From the NCBI RefSeq assembly GCF_019703515.2, contig NC_059351.1, positions 20,475,001 through 20,539,000 of the forward strand: a stretch of DNA of 64,000 nt. Reading direction: 5' to 3'. Each line of letters opens with the position of its first letter. Position 1 is the stretch's first letter. The notes beneath the pieces were generated by a model. It saw nothing but the letters and a program-made list of their open reading frames with translations, was not told where the DNA came from and did no database searches. This stretch comes from Myxocyprinus asiaticus (taxonomy: Eukaryota; Chordata; Actinopteri; Cypriniformes; Catostomidae). Position numbers and translations under genes: made by a program. Shown piece by piece: positions 1 through 11,900 of this stretch.

Positions 1-1689
1 AATGTGTGTTTATGCGCATCTGTTCTGTTTTCCCATTGTTTAAACACATGCTGGACAAATGTCTTTGACATTTGCATGGCATCTCGCTTTTTCTTCAGCG
101 CCACGTGCAGGACTGGCATATTTTAAACACCATGTCAAGTTAAAAAGAACTTCAAATTGTCAAAAACGCATGTTGAGACATCTGCACTCTGTTTCATTCT
201 TTGTGCTGCTTCTAGATTGTTTTAAGCGCAGTTGTCACAAAGATTCAACATTCTAAACAGGTTCAGGCTGCATAGAGGGAACTGTTGCAGTGTTTCATAT
301 TATTCCAGATCGTTCTGCACCAGGTGAAGTTTCAGCGCAGAAATGGTAAGGCAATGCTTTTTTCCCCTTCTGCTCTAGTGTACTAAGGGGCTGCCATGCC
401 TTGTTAAAACTGTGTATGTTTACTGTTTCAGTACTGTTATGAATGTTGCCTATATGCATACATAAAATATCATTTGCGTATACAAAAAACATTAGAATAA
501 GTGAAAATAAAGATACCATTTGAGTTTGATTCACCGTCTCCCACTTCCTCCTTGAGAGAGTGAAAGAACCTTGTGACAATAGCCTATTGCAACAGTACTT
601 GCTAGGAGAAGAAATTAGATGGTAAGCAATTTCGGGTGGGGTCGGGATCGGGCTTGAAATCTGATGGTGTCGTTTGGGCCAGGTAGGGTCGGGCCACACG
701 GTCTCGGGTACGGGTCGGATTCGGGTGTCATTTTAAGGCCCGTGCAGACCTCTATTACTTCTTTGGAGCTCGTTTGACTATTATTTGTTCTTTACTTTAA
801 ATAAATGTTTTTATTTATGCTAATTGGAGTATTGCCTTTTCTTCATGTTGCCCAGCAAGAGTCAGGCATGTGTAACACACGCAATTTGACACTTGAGCTG
901 AAAATGTCATAGAAGCGCCACAAAATGACGTGGTTGCTTCAGCAATTGTGCTATTCATGTCATATTTGCTTTTTCCGACACTTTCAGAAAGCCAGGTGGG
1001 TTTTGATTGAAATCAATAGAGCATTAACATTAAAAACCTCATCTGTTTGGGAGAACATTTAATTTGCTTTTAGTGCCACACAGTGGACATTTCACCTCTG
1101 AACTGCTGCAATACCTGTTATGAACTACTTTGTTATTTTGCAGAAATATCACCAGTCACACAATTTTCATGAGATCAGGCTGAGTGTTGCAACCTCCTTG
1201 CTTTTAACTATTAACTTTTGGCAGCAAACAGTTATCCAATGAGGACAGACAACAAGTCAATTACCCTATCTAAAACAATCACCAGTGACTTATAATAAAG
1301 ATAATAAAACACCACCAATTATACCAATCCTAAATAGTTAATATCCCAGCATCAACAATGCATTACAAAGGCAAATGAAACTTCACAATTAACATTATAA
1401 ATAGATTCATGATCTTCAAGCAAATTAAGTATAAACCAATAACATAAATAAACAAGCATAAGAAAAACAAACGTTACATGACACTTGAGCAAATTACATT
1501 GCAAATAGGTTCATAATTCCTACTCATAACTCCTACCTCTTGTTCAATATATTACATCACCTGCAGATAACTGTATATAAAATATTCAAAGTACATTATT
1601 GCGCTATTGTATATTTCTCTCTCACTTTTATTTGTATTTTTTATCTGTTATATCATATTTTTTGTCACTATATGAACATGTTTAAATGT
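1..1689. other. No gene recognised; left-edge intergenic DNA
   Basis: The open frames here are short and show no family resemblance that I can recognise. The sequence is AT-rich, with no exon-like coding block bounded by splice sites. It could belong to a far-upstream intron or promoter of rcan1, whose longer isoforms start from distal first exons, but nothing seen here supports that. Confidence 0.5.
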
Positions 1690-1822
1690 ATATGTTTGTT
1701 TGTATGTATTTACATTGCATTCTCTTGCACTGGAAGCTTCTGTCACCATGACAAATTCCTTGCGTGTGTAAGCATACTTGGCAATAAAACTTATTCTGAT
1801 TCTGATTCTGATTATTCATAAT
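1690..1822 (+). mobile_element. 3' tail of a fish LINE
   Basis: The segment runs through a stretch near 1727-1790 (cactggaagcttctgtcac, then ggcaataaaacttattctga) and ends in a short tandem run of TTCTGA at about 1794-1814. This layout, with a conserved 3' untranslated end followed by a short tandem repeat instead of poly(A), is familiar from common fish L2/Rex-type LINE copies. No coding part is attached, so it is a heavily 5'-truncated insertion. The family assignment is from memory of similar fish sequences. Confidence 0.55.
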
Positions 1823-1859
1823 ATTCAAACAAGCATACAAGGAATTTTTGTTTTTTTGT

Positions 1860-2790
1860 TTTTTTACAAAAAAGGTTTTATATCAAAATCTAAATTAAGC
1901 CCTTTTGGACAGAGGGTACTGAGTGTATATATGTACAAAATGCCTCTCTCTGTAAGAGGAGTTTGTTGACATCACCTCCTCTTCTAGATATCTTAACCTG
2001 TTCAATCCCTGTGTATTGAAGAGTAGACAAATTATGCTTAAATTGATTAAAGTGAACAGCAATTTTTATTTATTTATTTATTATTAAGTCAAATATTGCT
2101 TCTATGTTCGGCAATACGTGTTTTTAAACTCCATTGTGTTTTTCCAATGTAAGCCAAACCACATGGACACTATAAATGAAAGTTTTGGTACTTCATGAAA
2201 TGACTCCTTTTGTTTTTAGTTGTTTACCCGAATGAGGATGACTAAAAAAATGATTTTTTTTTTTTTTTGTGAAATTACATTGGGCACATTGTCCACATCT
2301 ATAGTTGCCATCGGGGACAGATAGAAAGGAGTGTACCGAGCTTTCAGGAGATTGATCAGCCTAACAACAAACTGTCGTATATTGGGCACACGCTTGTGTA
2401 CTATTCGTGGAGGATTCTTACAGAAACTATTCATTACAGGATCAGAGCTGCAAATATGCAAGTATTTATGTACAGTTTGTTCAAAATCTTTACCTAAAGG
2501 AGAATATTGAATTACAAAGGACAAGCAATTGTTTATAAATTCAAGACGTTTTCTATTGAGTCATTCATGTTGACCTGTATTTTCAAAAAGAGCTTTTTTT
2601 AATCCAGCTATGTGCATATACTCTTTCCTGAAACCTATGGGTCAAATCATTACATTGTTTTTTATATGTTTCCTCTGAACTACAACTGTGACATATCCTA
2701 TTGAATTGACTAATCAGAAGACTTCTCTTTAAACAGATAGGGTGAAAAATATGTTTAAAATTTTATTTTTATCAGTAGGTTTTCTATAAA
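1860..2790 (-). pseudogene. Penelope-like retroelement fragment (RT C-terminus and GIY-YIG domain)
   Basis: On the minus strand a broken reading frame first shows a block resembling the region C-terminal to the reverse transcriptase of Penelope-like elements (IQYSPLGKDFEQTVHKYL, then SSDPVMNSF, about 2530-2390). After a frame break comes CPCGLAYIGKT, a GIY-YIG endonuclease signature (about 2170-2135), and then RRGGD and LLLQREAF (about 1980-1940), which usually close these proteins. Several frameshifts and stops separate the blocks, so it is dead. Penelope-like elements encode one protein fusing reverse transcriptase to a GIY-YIG endonuclease. Only the last third or so is present. Confidence 0.65.
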
Positions 2791-3253
2791 GATCTGTTAC
2801 TAATCTCTCCCCATCCTTTATATGAGAAGGTCAAGAAAACTCACCTGAGGGATTAGTCAGAAACAAAGAGGGAGAGCGAGAGAGCGAGAGAGAGAGGGGG
2901 GGGGGCGGACAAGGGTTAGGAAGGTAAAGACATGAGAGAGTGAGAGAGAGAGAGGAGGTGCTCAGTCATATCAGCTGTAGATAAACTCGTGAGTAACGTC
3001 GTGACCAGGTATCACAGCTGATCATGCACTAGAAACTTCTGCTGGCACGTGCAGTGCAGTAGCTTTTCTCTGGAAACATACTACTAACTGGATACTACAG
3101 ATTCTCATTATTTCATTGGACTCTGTCGCTTTGCTTTGAATGTTTGGGGTTTAAGTTGGACAATTGTGTAGAGGAACTTGTGTTGAGGATTGACTCGCCA
3201 TTCAGGCAACATCCTAACATTTCTGCGAAGGTGTCTCATTTTTTAAGTGAGTA
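2791..3253 (+). promoter_or_regulatory. rcan1: Flank and probable 5' UTR of the short rcan1 isoform
   Basis: A GA-rich purine tract (about 2866-2955) is followed by unique sequence up to the start codon. A palindromic E-box core, CACGTG, lies at 3046-3051 and a GGAAA motif, the NFAT core, at 3072-3076. In mammals the equivalent internal promoter drives the short, calcineurin/NFAT-inducible RCAN1 isoform through clustered NFAT sites. I see only this isolated GGAAA and no dense cluster, so regulation by NFAT is inference. I could not place a TATA box or a transcription start. An in-frame TGA at 3248-3250 excludes an N-terminal extension through this exon. Confidence 0.4.
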
Positions 3254-3340
3254 ATGTATCTTAAGACAACAAAGTGCATCAACTGTTGTCTTGTGGCCAC
3301 TCCAGTGGATCATGAAGTATTCAGACGTCCAGAGCTTTGG
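3254..3340 (+). CDS. rcan1: Rcan1 exon 1 (short isoform), residues 1-29
   Basis: First coding exon of regulator of calcineurin 1, a cytosolic protein that binds and modulates the phosphatase calcineurin and so NFAT signalling. It starts with ATG at 3254 and ends in phase 0 at a gtaagg donor (3341). The encoded LVATPVDHEVFRRPELW corresponds to the isoform-specific N-terminus of the short RCAN1 protein, which has the pattern LVACV-x-D-x-VF ahead of the shared exon. An in-frame TGA six bases upstream fixes the start. With exons at 6576, 17149 and 19273 the joined frame is 196 codons plus stop, against 197 residues for the human short isoform. The N-terminus is more divergent than the core. Confidence 0.88.
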
Positions 3341-4125
3341 GTAAGGCTGTTAGGTATTGTTTAGGGAGTAAGGCTGATAGGAGTGTTTTTTGACTAATGT
3401 TGCTGCATACCTGGTGACTCAGCAGTTTGGAGGTATGGAACATAAAACTGTTCCAAATGTCATTACTTTTTCAATTTGTTGAGTGATGCTAGTGGCACAC
3501 TTAAATCTTACAAACTTTCACATTTGGCTCCATACAATCTTGAACATTTGGTAGATCCTTGTTTGGGCTGGTGATACATAAATAGTCATCATTAGCAGTT
3601 GGAACTGGTTAGTTGAAATATCACTAATCTGGTCATGTTGGTCTGCTGGTCTTGTTGGTGGCATTCACAATGTTTGGAACCTTTACACATTTTTGGAAAG
3701 CTCTCCAAATAGTATGAGATGGCCTATTCAGTATAGATACATTTATTAATGAAAAGATTGGTGGTCGTAGCTTGAAACTAAATGCTTTTTTTTATGTTTT
3801 AATAATTGGATGTATTTATTACTTACATTGTGTACATTGGGCCTCATTCATGAAAAATAAGTGGAATGTTTGGATTTTTTATCTTAGTCATCTGTAAAAC
3901 TAATGCAACAATCTACTTAAGAACGGTCACATTCATGCAAAGAATGGTTTAAACTGGGGTCTTGGGCTGCAAAATATGTAAGAAAAAAATTGTAAAAATG
4001 TTTACATTAAAATTATTACAGTTTCATTCTGAAATAATTGTTAATCACAATTATTTTATTGTATTTAAAGCCATAGTAAGAAATCAAAGTAAAATTAAAA
4101 ATAAATTGCCATATAACTTCATATA

Positions 4126-4636
4126 CAGTACTGTGCAAAAGTCTTGGGCACATAAGATGTTTAATAAAAACATTTGTCTTAAGCTGGTTATTTATATCTT
4201 CAGCTTTAATGTGTCAATAGGAAATATCAATTTTAGACTTCCAAACATTTCTTTTGCAAATAGAATAGAATAGAAGAGTCCTACAACAGATGGTATGGCC
4301 CCCACAGAGCCCGGATCTCAACATCATTGAGTCAGTCTGGGATTACATAAAGAGACAGAAACAATTGAGACAGCCGAAATAGAAGAACTGTGGAAAGTTC
4401 TCCAAGAAGCTTGTCACATCCTATCTGCCAACAACCAAGAAAAACTGTGACCAGGTGTACCTATAAGAATTGGTGCTGTTTTGAAGTCGGAGGTTGTCAC
4501 AACAAACATTGATTTAGCTTTTTTATGTTTACTAGACTTTGTATGACATTAATTGATAAATGAAAACTGTTTATGGTATTATTTCTGAAGACATCCTCAC
4601 TATGCAACAAGTGTCTAAAACTTTTGCACAGTATTG
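4126..4636 (+). mobile_element. Internally deleted Tc1-like transposon
   Basis: A 511-bp element flanked by TA on both sides. Its inverted ends are visible: CAGTACTGTGCAAAAGTCTT at the left and CTAAAACTTTTGCACAGTATTG-like sequence at the right. Inside, near 4275-4390, a remnant of the transposase C-terminus reads WPPQSPDLNIIE, which includes the third catalytic residue (Glu) of a DD34E enzyme, and a stop follows. The N-terminal DNA-binding part and the first two Asp residues are missing. It is therefore a non-autonomous deletion derivative lying in rcan1 intron 1. Confidence 0.8.
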
Positions 4637-4646
4637 TATATTATAA

Positions 4647-4679
<33 letters not shown>

Positions 4680-4887
4680 TAATTTGTGTTTATTTTTGCA
4701 TTGAAAATGTTTCTCTTCAGGTTTATACATCTAACATTACTCCAGCATAAGAAAGATACACTGCCAGGTTAATAAGAAGTAAATATTTTCCAGATAATAG
4801 TTTAATAATGTCTTTTGGTTTTAGTACAATGACAACATAAATGCTAATTGTTTAATTTTGCAAACAAGAAGTCTTTATAATATCATA

Positions 4888-6350
4888 CACTCAGCAAAAA
4901 AAGAAACGTCCCTTTTTCAGGACACTGTATTTTAAAGATAATTTTGTAAAAATCCAAGTAACTTTACAGATCTTTATTGTAAAGGGTTTAAACAATGTTT
5001 TCCATGCTTGTTCAATGAACCATAAACAATTAATGAACATGCACCTGTGGAATGGTCGTTAAGACACTAACAGCTTACAGACGGAAGGCAATTAAGGGCA
5101 CAGTTATAAAAACTTAGGACACTAAAGAGACCTTTCTACTGACTCTGAAAAAACACCAAAAGAAAGATGCCCAGGGTCCCTTCTCATCTGCGTGAACGTG
5201 CCTTAGGCATGCTGCATGGAGGCATGAGGATTGCAGATGTGGCCAGGGCAATAAATTGCAATGTCCGTAATGTGAGACGCCTAAGTCAGCGCTAAAGGGA
5301 GACAGGAAGGACAGCTGATCGTCCTTGCAGTGGCAGACCACGTGTAACACCTGCACAGGATTGGTACATCCAAATATCGCACCTGCTGGACAGGTACAGG
5401 ATGGCAACAACAACTGCCCGAGTTACACCAGGAACGCACAATCCCTCCATCAGTGCTCAGACTGTCCGCAATAGGTTGAGAGAGTCTGGACTGAGGGCTT
5501 GTAGGCCTGTTGTAAGGCAGGTCCTTACCAGACATCACTGGCAACAATGTCACCTGTGGGCACAAACCCACCTTCGGTGGACCAGACAGGACTGGCAAAA
5601 AGTGCTCTTCACTGACGAGTTGCGGTTTTGTCTCACCAGGGGTGATGGTCAGACTCGTGCTTATCGTCAAGGAATGAGCATTACACCGAGGCCTGCACTC
5701 TGGAGCGGGATTGATTTGAAGGTGGAGGGTCCATCATGGTCAGGGGCAGTATGTCACTGCAGGCAATCTCAATGCTGTGCGTTACAGGGAAGACATCCTC
5801 CTCCCTCGTGGTACCCTTCTTGCAGGCTCATCCTGACATGACCCTCCAGCATGACAGTGTCGCCAGCCATACTGCTCGTTATGTGCCTTATTTCCTGCAA
5901 GACAGGAATGTCAGTGTTCTGCCATGGCCAGCGAAGAGCCCAGATCTCAATCCCATTGAGCACGTCTGGGACCTGTTGGATTGGAGGGTGAGGGCTAGTG
6001 CCATTCCCCCCAGAAATGCCCGGGAACTTGCAAGTGCCTTGGTGGAAGAGTGGGGTAACATCTCACAGCAAGAACTGGCAAATCTGGTGCAGTCCATGAG
6101 GAGGAGATGCACTGCAGTACTTAATGCAGCTGGTGGCCACACCAGATACTGACTGTTACTTTTGATTTTGACCCCCCTCCCCCTTTGTTCAGGGACACAT
6201 TATTCCATTTCTGTTAGTCACATGTCTGTGAAACTTGTTCAGTTTATGTCTTAGTTGTTGAATCTTTTTATGTTCATACAAATATTTACACATGTAAAGT
6301 TTGCTGAAAATAAAAGCAGTTGAAATTGAGAGGACGTTTCTCTTTAGTTT
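4888..6350 (+). mobile_element. Near full-length Tc1-like transposon
   Basis: The left end starts after TA at 4886-4887 with CACTCAGCAAAAAAAGAAAC. The right end (about 6310-6350) carries the complementary GGACGTTTCTCTTT, somewhat decayed, so the right border is approximate. Between them lies a full-length but broken transposase gene (next entry). The family is one I associate with many bony fishes and lampreys, where horizontal spread has been proposed. That link rests on memory of similar sequences and was not computed. Confidence 0.8.
5167..6152 (+). pseudogene. Tc1-like transposase pseudogene
   Basis: A transposase of the Tc1/mariner DD34E group, which cuts and pastes its element at TA sites. 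The start MPRVPSHLRERALGMLHG opens a helix-turn-helix DNA-binding region. An in-frame TAA interrupts it at about 5293, after RLSQR. A later frame holds the catalytic core, with the first Asp in LFTDELRF (about 5610). A frameshift follows near 5740, and the last frame gives the second Asp in LQHDSVASHTARY and the Glu in WPAKSPDLNPIEHVWD (about 5920-5970), ending at 6152. It has one nonsense codon and at least one frameshift, so it is inactive. Confidence 0.85.
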
Positions 6351-6575
6351 ATTTAGTACTTTTGTGGGGGTGCTTGGCATCAAAAAGTTTGAAAATCCCT
6401 GGTTTAACAATGTCAAATTTTATTGGCTCTATTTTATTTGTCTTTCATATATAATTTCTGCAACCTTGCTTTGCAATGTAATTTGGGGTGGGGGCCTTAC
6501 CTACTAATGTCATTATATTATATTAGTACAATTGTCTTGGATTTCATGTTTTTGTTTTTCTCTTTGTGTTATCAG

Positions 6576-6749
6576 GAGCAGTTTGAGGCATTGTTCCATG
6601 CGTTTGATCCGGGCACATCATTCCAGTTCTTCAAAAGCTTCAGACGGGTTCGGATCAACTTCACAGATTCTTTGGCTGCAGCCAACGCCCGAGTCAAACT
6701 CCACAAGAGTAATTTCAATGGAAAGGAGATGCGGCTGTATTTCGCTCAG
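6576..6749 (+). CDS. rcan1: Rcan1 exon 2, RRM-like core, residues 30-87
   Basis: The 174-bp constitutive exon shared by all RCAN isoforms, phase 0 at both ends (ttatcag acceptor, gtacta donor). It encodes most of the RNA-recognition-motif-like fold: FEALF opens it, [14 protein letters not shown] forms the conserved strand, and [10 protein letters not shown] closes it. The [11 protein letters not shown] block is closer to RCAN1 (HKTEFLGKEM) than to RCAN2 or RCAN3, as I recall them, which is one reason for the rcan1 call. There is no frameshift or stop. The exon sits between large transposon-filled introns. Confidence 0.95.
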
Positions 6750-6798
6750 GTACTAACCCTCATAAAACAGTACTGTGGCAAAATACCATGGTACTTTG

Positions 6799-7542
6799 CA
6801 GCCTGGTCTCATGAAATATCTGTGAGTATTGCAACGTTTTTGCAAAATTGAAATTACGTGCTTCATTACACGTTTGGCTGCAGTTTCCAAGTGAAATGTC
6901 CAGTTGAGGGTGCCAAAACCCAGAAAAATTAGGTTGTTAAGGTAAATTTTAGATGAAGGTTTTAATAAGTAAAATATACCTCCCTAACCTAAAACTTTAC
7001 CCTAAACCTAACCAGTAAGTGTATGAAAAGATAGATGAGAGTTTAACAAAACAGACATCCTTACCCTTAACCAACAACTAACCCTAACCAATAGTGTTTT
7101 AAAATGTAAATAAAAACAACAACAACAGTGATTTCCTTTGGCTGGAATCAAATCGCAGTCATCAAGTCCAAAGTCCAACGCTCTATCGGGTGAGCTACCA
7201 AGCAAGCTAATGACAGGAATAAGTGTGTATACTGTATGTAGGTGGGTCTGTAATATAAGTGTTAAAATGTATCGTTTTTCAAATCATACATTAAAGTAAA
7301 AGTGTAACAATAGTAAAATAACATAGCGGGGGGTGAGTAATAGAGTGAAAAATATGTTTTTCTAAAGTCATAATCAGCAATCGTACTCATGATTTGTGTG
7401 ACAATTAATAAAACACACAGTTGTTGAAGCGCCACTAGTGTTGATTTCACTAGGAAACTGTAGCGAAACGTAGAAAGCGGCACGTAAAAGTCAGTGTGGA
7501 AAAATGTATATAGAGAAACATTAATTCTGTGAGACCAGGTTG
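6799..7542. mobile_element. hAT-like MITE with 8-bp target duplication
   Basis: The 744-bp element begins CAGCCTGGTCTCA and ends TGAGACCAGGTTG, imperfect terminal inverted repeats of 13 bp with one mismatch. It is flanked by a perfect 8-bp direct repeat, GTACTTTG, at 6791-6798 and 7543-7550. An 8-bp duplication is typical of hAT-superfamily transposition. No transposase is encoded, so mobility must have come in trans. A tRNA-like block is embedded at 7140-7205. Confidence 0.75.
7140..7205 (-). repeat. tRNA-like (SINE-type) block inside the MITE
   Basis: On the minus strand, TAGCTCACCCGATAGAGCGT resembles the D-arm and A-box of a lysine-type tRNA (TAGCTCAGTCGGTAGAGC). About 30 bases later GATTTGATTCC resembles a B-box (GGTTCGATTCC). 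The arms do not close into a proper cloverleaf, so this is no working tRNA. It is best read as a decayed tRNA-derived SINE head captured by, or inserted into, the surrounding MITE. Confidence 0.4.
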
Positions 7543-7939
7543 GTACTTTGATATACAGTATATACCAAGGCACTGAAAGTTTACCATTTTCATATGTACC
7601 ATGATATTTACAAGGTACTTCAAAGAATTCATGGTATTACTTGGAACATGTCCAAAAAATATAGAGGTTCTGGGTGGTTGCTTACTGGTCCAAGTCAAAA
7701 GAGCCCACCCTAAGTCTCTTTGGTATTTTGGCTTTGGCGAGTAGTGGCCTGTTACTTGAGCAGGAACTGTGACGTTACATGGTTTAACTTGAATGGTAAA
7801 AATGATCATATGACCATCGCAAATGTAGACGACAACTGAAATCAAAAACGTACAAACCGTCTACTGAAGAAAATGTCTGTCATGACTTGTGCGTCTTCTA
7901 ACAACTTGTACCTCAATGTAAAACTTACCATCAGATGTT

Positions 7940-8466
7940 TATCTAGAATCCTGAAAGTTTCCACTTTGGAGTTTCAAGTTGGAGGACATGGAAAACCATA
8001 GCCGGTGGAATAATGTCCGTATCATGGGAGTCCCGGAGGGAGTGGAGGGACAAAATATGGTGGAATCCTGGACTGGCTCTTTCCGAATCTGCTCAACATA
8101 GCAGGCTATAAGCTGGAAATCGAGCAAGCTCACAGGGTTCCGGCTCGGCGATCCACTGAGGGAGACAGGCCCAGATTAATTCTGGCCAACTTTCTGAGAT
8201 CATCCGATAAAGATCTTGTGTTACATGAGGCGAGGAGTAAAGGAAGGCTTTCTTGGAAGAACCACAGCATTTTCTTGTTCCCAGACTTTGCGAATTCAAC
8301 AAGAGAGAAACGTGATCGATTCAAGGAATGCGAGAAACTTTTAAATCAATGGAAGGTCACTATTGCACTGATATTCATGGCCAAATTGAGAATAGATGCT
8401 AAGGATGGCCGTAAAACATTCACATGCCCACAGCAAGTGATTTCCTTCATAAAGTCAATGGAGTGA
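7940..8466 (+). pseudogene. L1-type LINE ORF1 remnant
   Basis: Broken frames read NVRIMGVPEGVEGQN, then AHRVPA and RPRLILANFLRSSDKDLVL, and finally an open segment at 8218-8466 (residues such as SKGRLSWKNHSIFLFPDF). This is the trimer-forming, RNA-binding ORF1 protein of fish L1 elements (the Transposase_22 family, despite its name), in which the NNVRIxGVPE motif is diagnostic. In a live element it coats the LINE RNA. The coiled-coil N-terminus is missing or unreadable, and at least one frameshift separates the first and second halves. It is followed after about 500 bp by ORF2 on the same strand. Confidence 0.75.
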
Positions 8467-8972
8467 GTGGGTCGTGTTGTGGTGCTCACATTGCGGACGG
8501 GTGGACCGGCTCACTGAACATTCATTTGACTGTTTGAAGAATCTGCGCGTTCTTTTTGTGCTGGTTCCGCCTAGCGGCTGGAGTTTATTTTGTAGAATAA
8601 CACACCTTCAGGACAGTTTTATGGATGAATCTACATGCTCTTTGTGTTTATTCTGCCTATTGGCTGGAGTTTATTTCATAGATTGTCTTTTGCTGTGTAA
8701 TTCTGTCTCATAAAATGTGTATAGAAACACCGGACTTGAGCAATCCGATGGCAAAGTTGTTGCTGGGGTTCTCGTAGGCATACATGGACTGTTTGAGTTT
8801 GGCGCTGTCGTGCACGGGGTTAATGTGCACGTTTTTTTTCTTTTTTTTGTTTTTTTGTTCTAAGGGATGTTCAGGGTTTGATTGTTACACTAATATTGGA
8901 ATGTGGTCTTTATAATCTTGTCTTTGACACGCAATATATGTTTTGGTATATGTCAAAAGGTCAAATGTTAAT

Positions 8973-11900
8973 ATGAGTGGATTGTCTCTCTCCACGTGGA
9001 ATGTGAATGGGTTGGGGCACCCCATAAAAGGAAGGAAGGTTATTTCTCTTCATAAGCGTAAGAAATATGATATAGTTTTTCTTCAAGAAATGCACCTTTC
9101 TCCGCAGGAAGTTCAAAAATTTGGAAAGATATGGAGTGGGCATTAAGTAAGGAGTAAGAGCAGGGGAGTCATTACACTTAGAAGTAAACATCTACAATTC
9201 AAATGTCTCAAACAGAGTAAAGATAAATTAGGAAGAGTCATCATTGTTTTAGCTGAAATTCAGGGACAAAGTCTTATTTTGGCTAATATTAATTCACCTA
9301 ACGTCGATGATGGGCTTTTTTATAGATCTTGAAGGGATATTGCAAGCCGCTGGCACCCCTCATGATATAATATTGGGAGGAGACTTTAATCTTTTAATGG
9401 ACTCAGTCCTTGATCAAAGTGTGCAAGCCCCCTAGAGCAACATTGATGCTTCACAGGATGTGTAAAAATCTTGGTCTTACAGATATTTGGAGGCTTTTTA
9501 ACCCATCCGGCAGGGACTATACATTTATTTACTCTAGAATAGATTTTTTTATATATATAGCCAAGTCCCTCATTTCATCTGTCTTTGATTGCTCAATTGG
9601 AAACATTTTAGTCTCAGATCATGCCCTGGTGTGTTTAAAGGTGTTGCCATATATGAAGAAAAGTAAATCATATAGTTGGCGCTTTAATGTATCTCTCTTA
9701 CAAAATCCTGAATTCCAATCTAGTTTCCAGTCTATATGGAAACCTACTGGTCCTCAGTATCCTCCGTGGGCATGGCTTTGGAAACACTTAAGGCGGTTCT
9801 TAGGGGCCGGATTATACAGTATGCTGCTTTCACCAAAAAATCCAAAGCACAAGAACTTGTGGAATTGGAAGGGAATATTAAAAGTGCCGAGGCAGAGCTG
9901 AAGCGCCGAATGTAGTCTGATGGCCTCAGAGAATTGACCCGATTGAAATACAGATATAATACTTTGCCACGGAAGGTGGAGTTTTGGCTATTCAGGACAA
10001 GACAGTCATACTTTCATTCGGGGGACAAAGCAGCAAAACTACTGGCTAGATATATAAAACAGAGAGAGTCTTTTGCTACCATTCCCACAGTGAAATCTGC
10101 TAGTGGTGAAATATTTACCTCGGCCACTGATATTAATAAGGCTTTTTAAGAATTATATCTTGATCTTTATAGTTCCACATCTTCATCTACTGAAGAGGAT
10201 ATTAGAAATTTTGTGGAACCATTAGAACTTCTAAAATGTCGGCTAAGCAAAAAAATTATCTTGATTCTGAGATAACCTTGGAGGAGCTTGGTGAGGTAAT
10301 TAAGTCCTTGCCTACAGGCAAGTCTCCAGGGCCAGATGGCTTTGCCTCAGAATTTTTTAGATTTTATGCTACAGAACTGGCTCCACTCTTGCTAGAAGTT
10401 TATACAGAATCATTAAAGAATGGAAAGCTTCTGCCAACCATGGCACAAGCCCGAATCAGTCTGATTCTTAAAAAGGGCAAAGATCCAAGTGAGTGTAAGA
10501 GTAACCGTCCAATTTCCCTGATCCAGCTAGACGTTAAAATATTGTCAAACATTTTGGCTAACCGATTAAGTAAAGTTATGACATCTCTTATACATATAGA
10601 TCAGGTGGGGTTTATTCGGGGCCGTAGCTCTTCTGATAACATTAGGTGTTTCATCAATATCTTGTGGTCAGTGGTGAATGATCAGACTCTGGTCGCTGCC
10701 ATCTCACTTGACGCCGAAAAGGTGTTTGATATAGTAGAATGGGATTATCTTTTTAATATTTTGGAAATGTACTGGTTTGGGAATACTTTTATTGGATGGA
10801 TTAAGTTACTTTATAGACACCCGTTAGTGGCGGTACAAACAAATTGATTAATTTCAGATTATTTTACTCTGGATAGGGCACCCGGCAGGGTTGCCCTCTT
10901 TCCCCATTATTGTTCAGTCTTGCCCTGGAACCATTAGCAGCCACAATAAGAAAGAAGGATGAATTTCCAGGGGTTATTGGCGGGAGGTGCGGCACATAAG
11001 CTTTTGCTTTATGCAGATGATATTTTATTATTCATCTCTGACTCAACTAGATCTATGCCTTGCCCCCACAGAATTATTAATTCCTTTTCTAAGTTCTCAG
11101 GATACAGAGTTAATTGGTCTAAAGCCGAAGCTTTGGCTCTAACAGCGTACTGCCTGGTAACGGATTTTCAGCCGGGAGCCTTCCAGTGGCCCAAACAGGG
11201 CATTAAGTATTTAGGTATTTTATTCCCAGCAATTTGTGATTTAGTTAGAGTTAATTTTGACCCTTTAATAAAAGGTGATGTGGGCAGGTGGGCTTCATTA
11301 CATTTATCTATGATTGGGAAGGTTAATGTTATTAAAATGAATTGTATTCCAAAATTCAACTACCTGCTACAATCTCTCCCTACAAATGTCCCCCTCTCTT
11401 ATTTCAAGCAATTTGATAGCATAGCGGAGTCCTTCATTTGCATAAACGTCCCAGATTACATTTCAGTAAATTGCATAGGCTGATTGACAAAGGTGGGCTA
11501 GGCCTAACCAAGATTTTGTTCTATTATTATGCATTCGGTCTCAGACATTTGGCTCATTGGTCGCTTCCACCTGAGAGAGCCCCTCCCTGGTTTTTTATTA
11601 AACAGGAAGTTCTTGCCCCTATTTCGCCATTGCAAAGCCTTTGTATCAAACTATCCAAAGTTAAGTTACACCCCGTTATCTCACATTTGCACTCGGTATG
11701 GACAAAAGTGTCCAGAGTGTTTAATTCGGACATTTATTTAAATGTAGCCTAGAGCATATGGCTGAACCCAAAATGATGTATTAATAAGTCCCCTTTCTGC
11801 TGGACAGAGTGGATTGTGAGGGAGGTTAATATGCTTGGTGACCTATATGAGACTCAACATTTTGGGATTCCCATGTCTCAGTTCTTTAGGTATTTACAGC

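Larger units (their letters stand above)
3341..6575 (+). other. rcan1: rcan1 intron 1
   Basis: A 3.2-kb GT-AG intron between a gtaagg donor and the ttatcag acceptor at 6575. It carries two Tc1-like transposons, annotated separately at 4126-4636 and 4888-6350, and an A-run plus (AT)n tract near 4648-4680. The remaining stretches (3341-4125, 4681-4887, 6351-6575) are AT-rich, and I recognise nothing in them. Confidence 0.85.

Noticed and set aside
295..699. 134-codon minus-strand frame
   Set aside because: No recognisable domain, mixed composition, and no conserved features; probably chance.
5281..6142. Minus-strand open frames under the first Tc1 element
   Set aside because: Antisense shadows of the transposase; the + strand frames carry the catalytic motifs.
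7140..7205. Functional tRNA gene
   Set aside because: Only A-box and B-box resemblance; no acceptor stem or anticodon arm can be closed.
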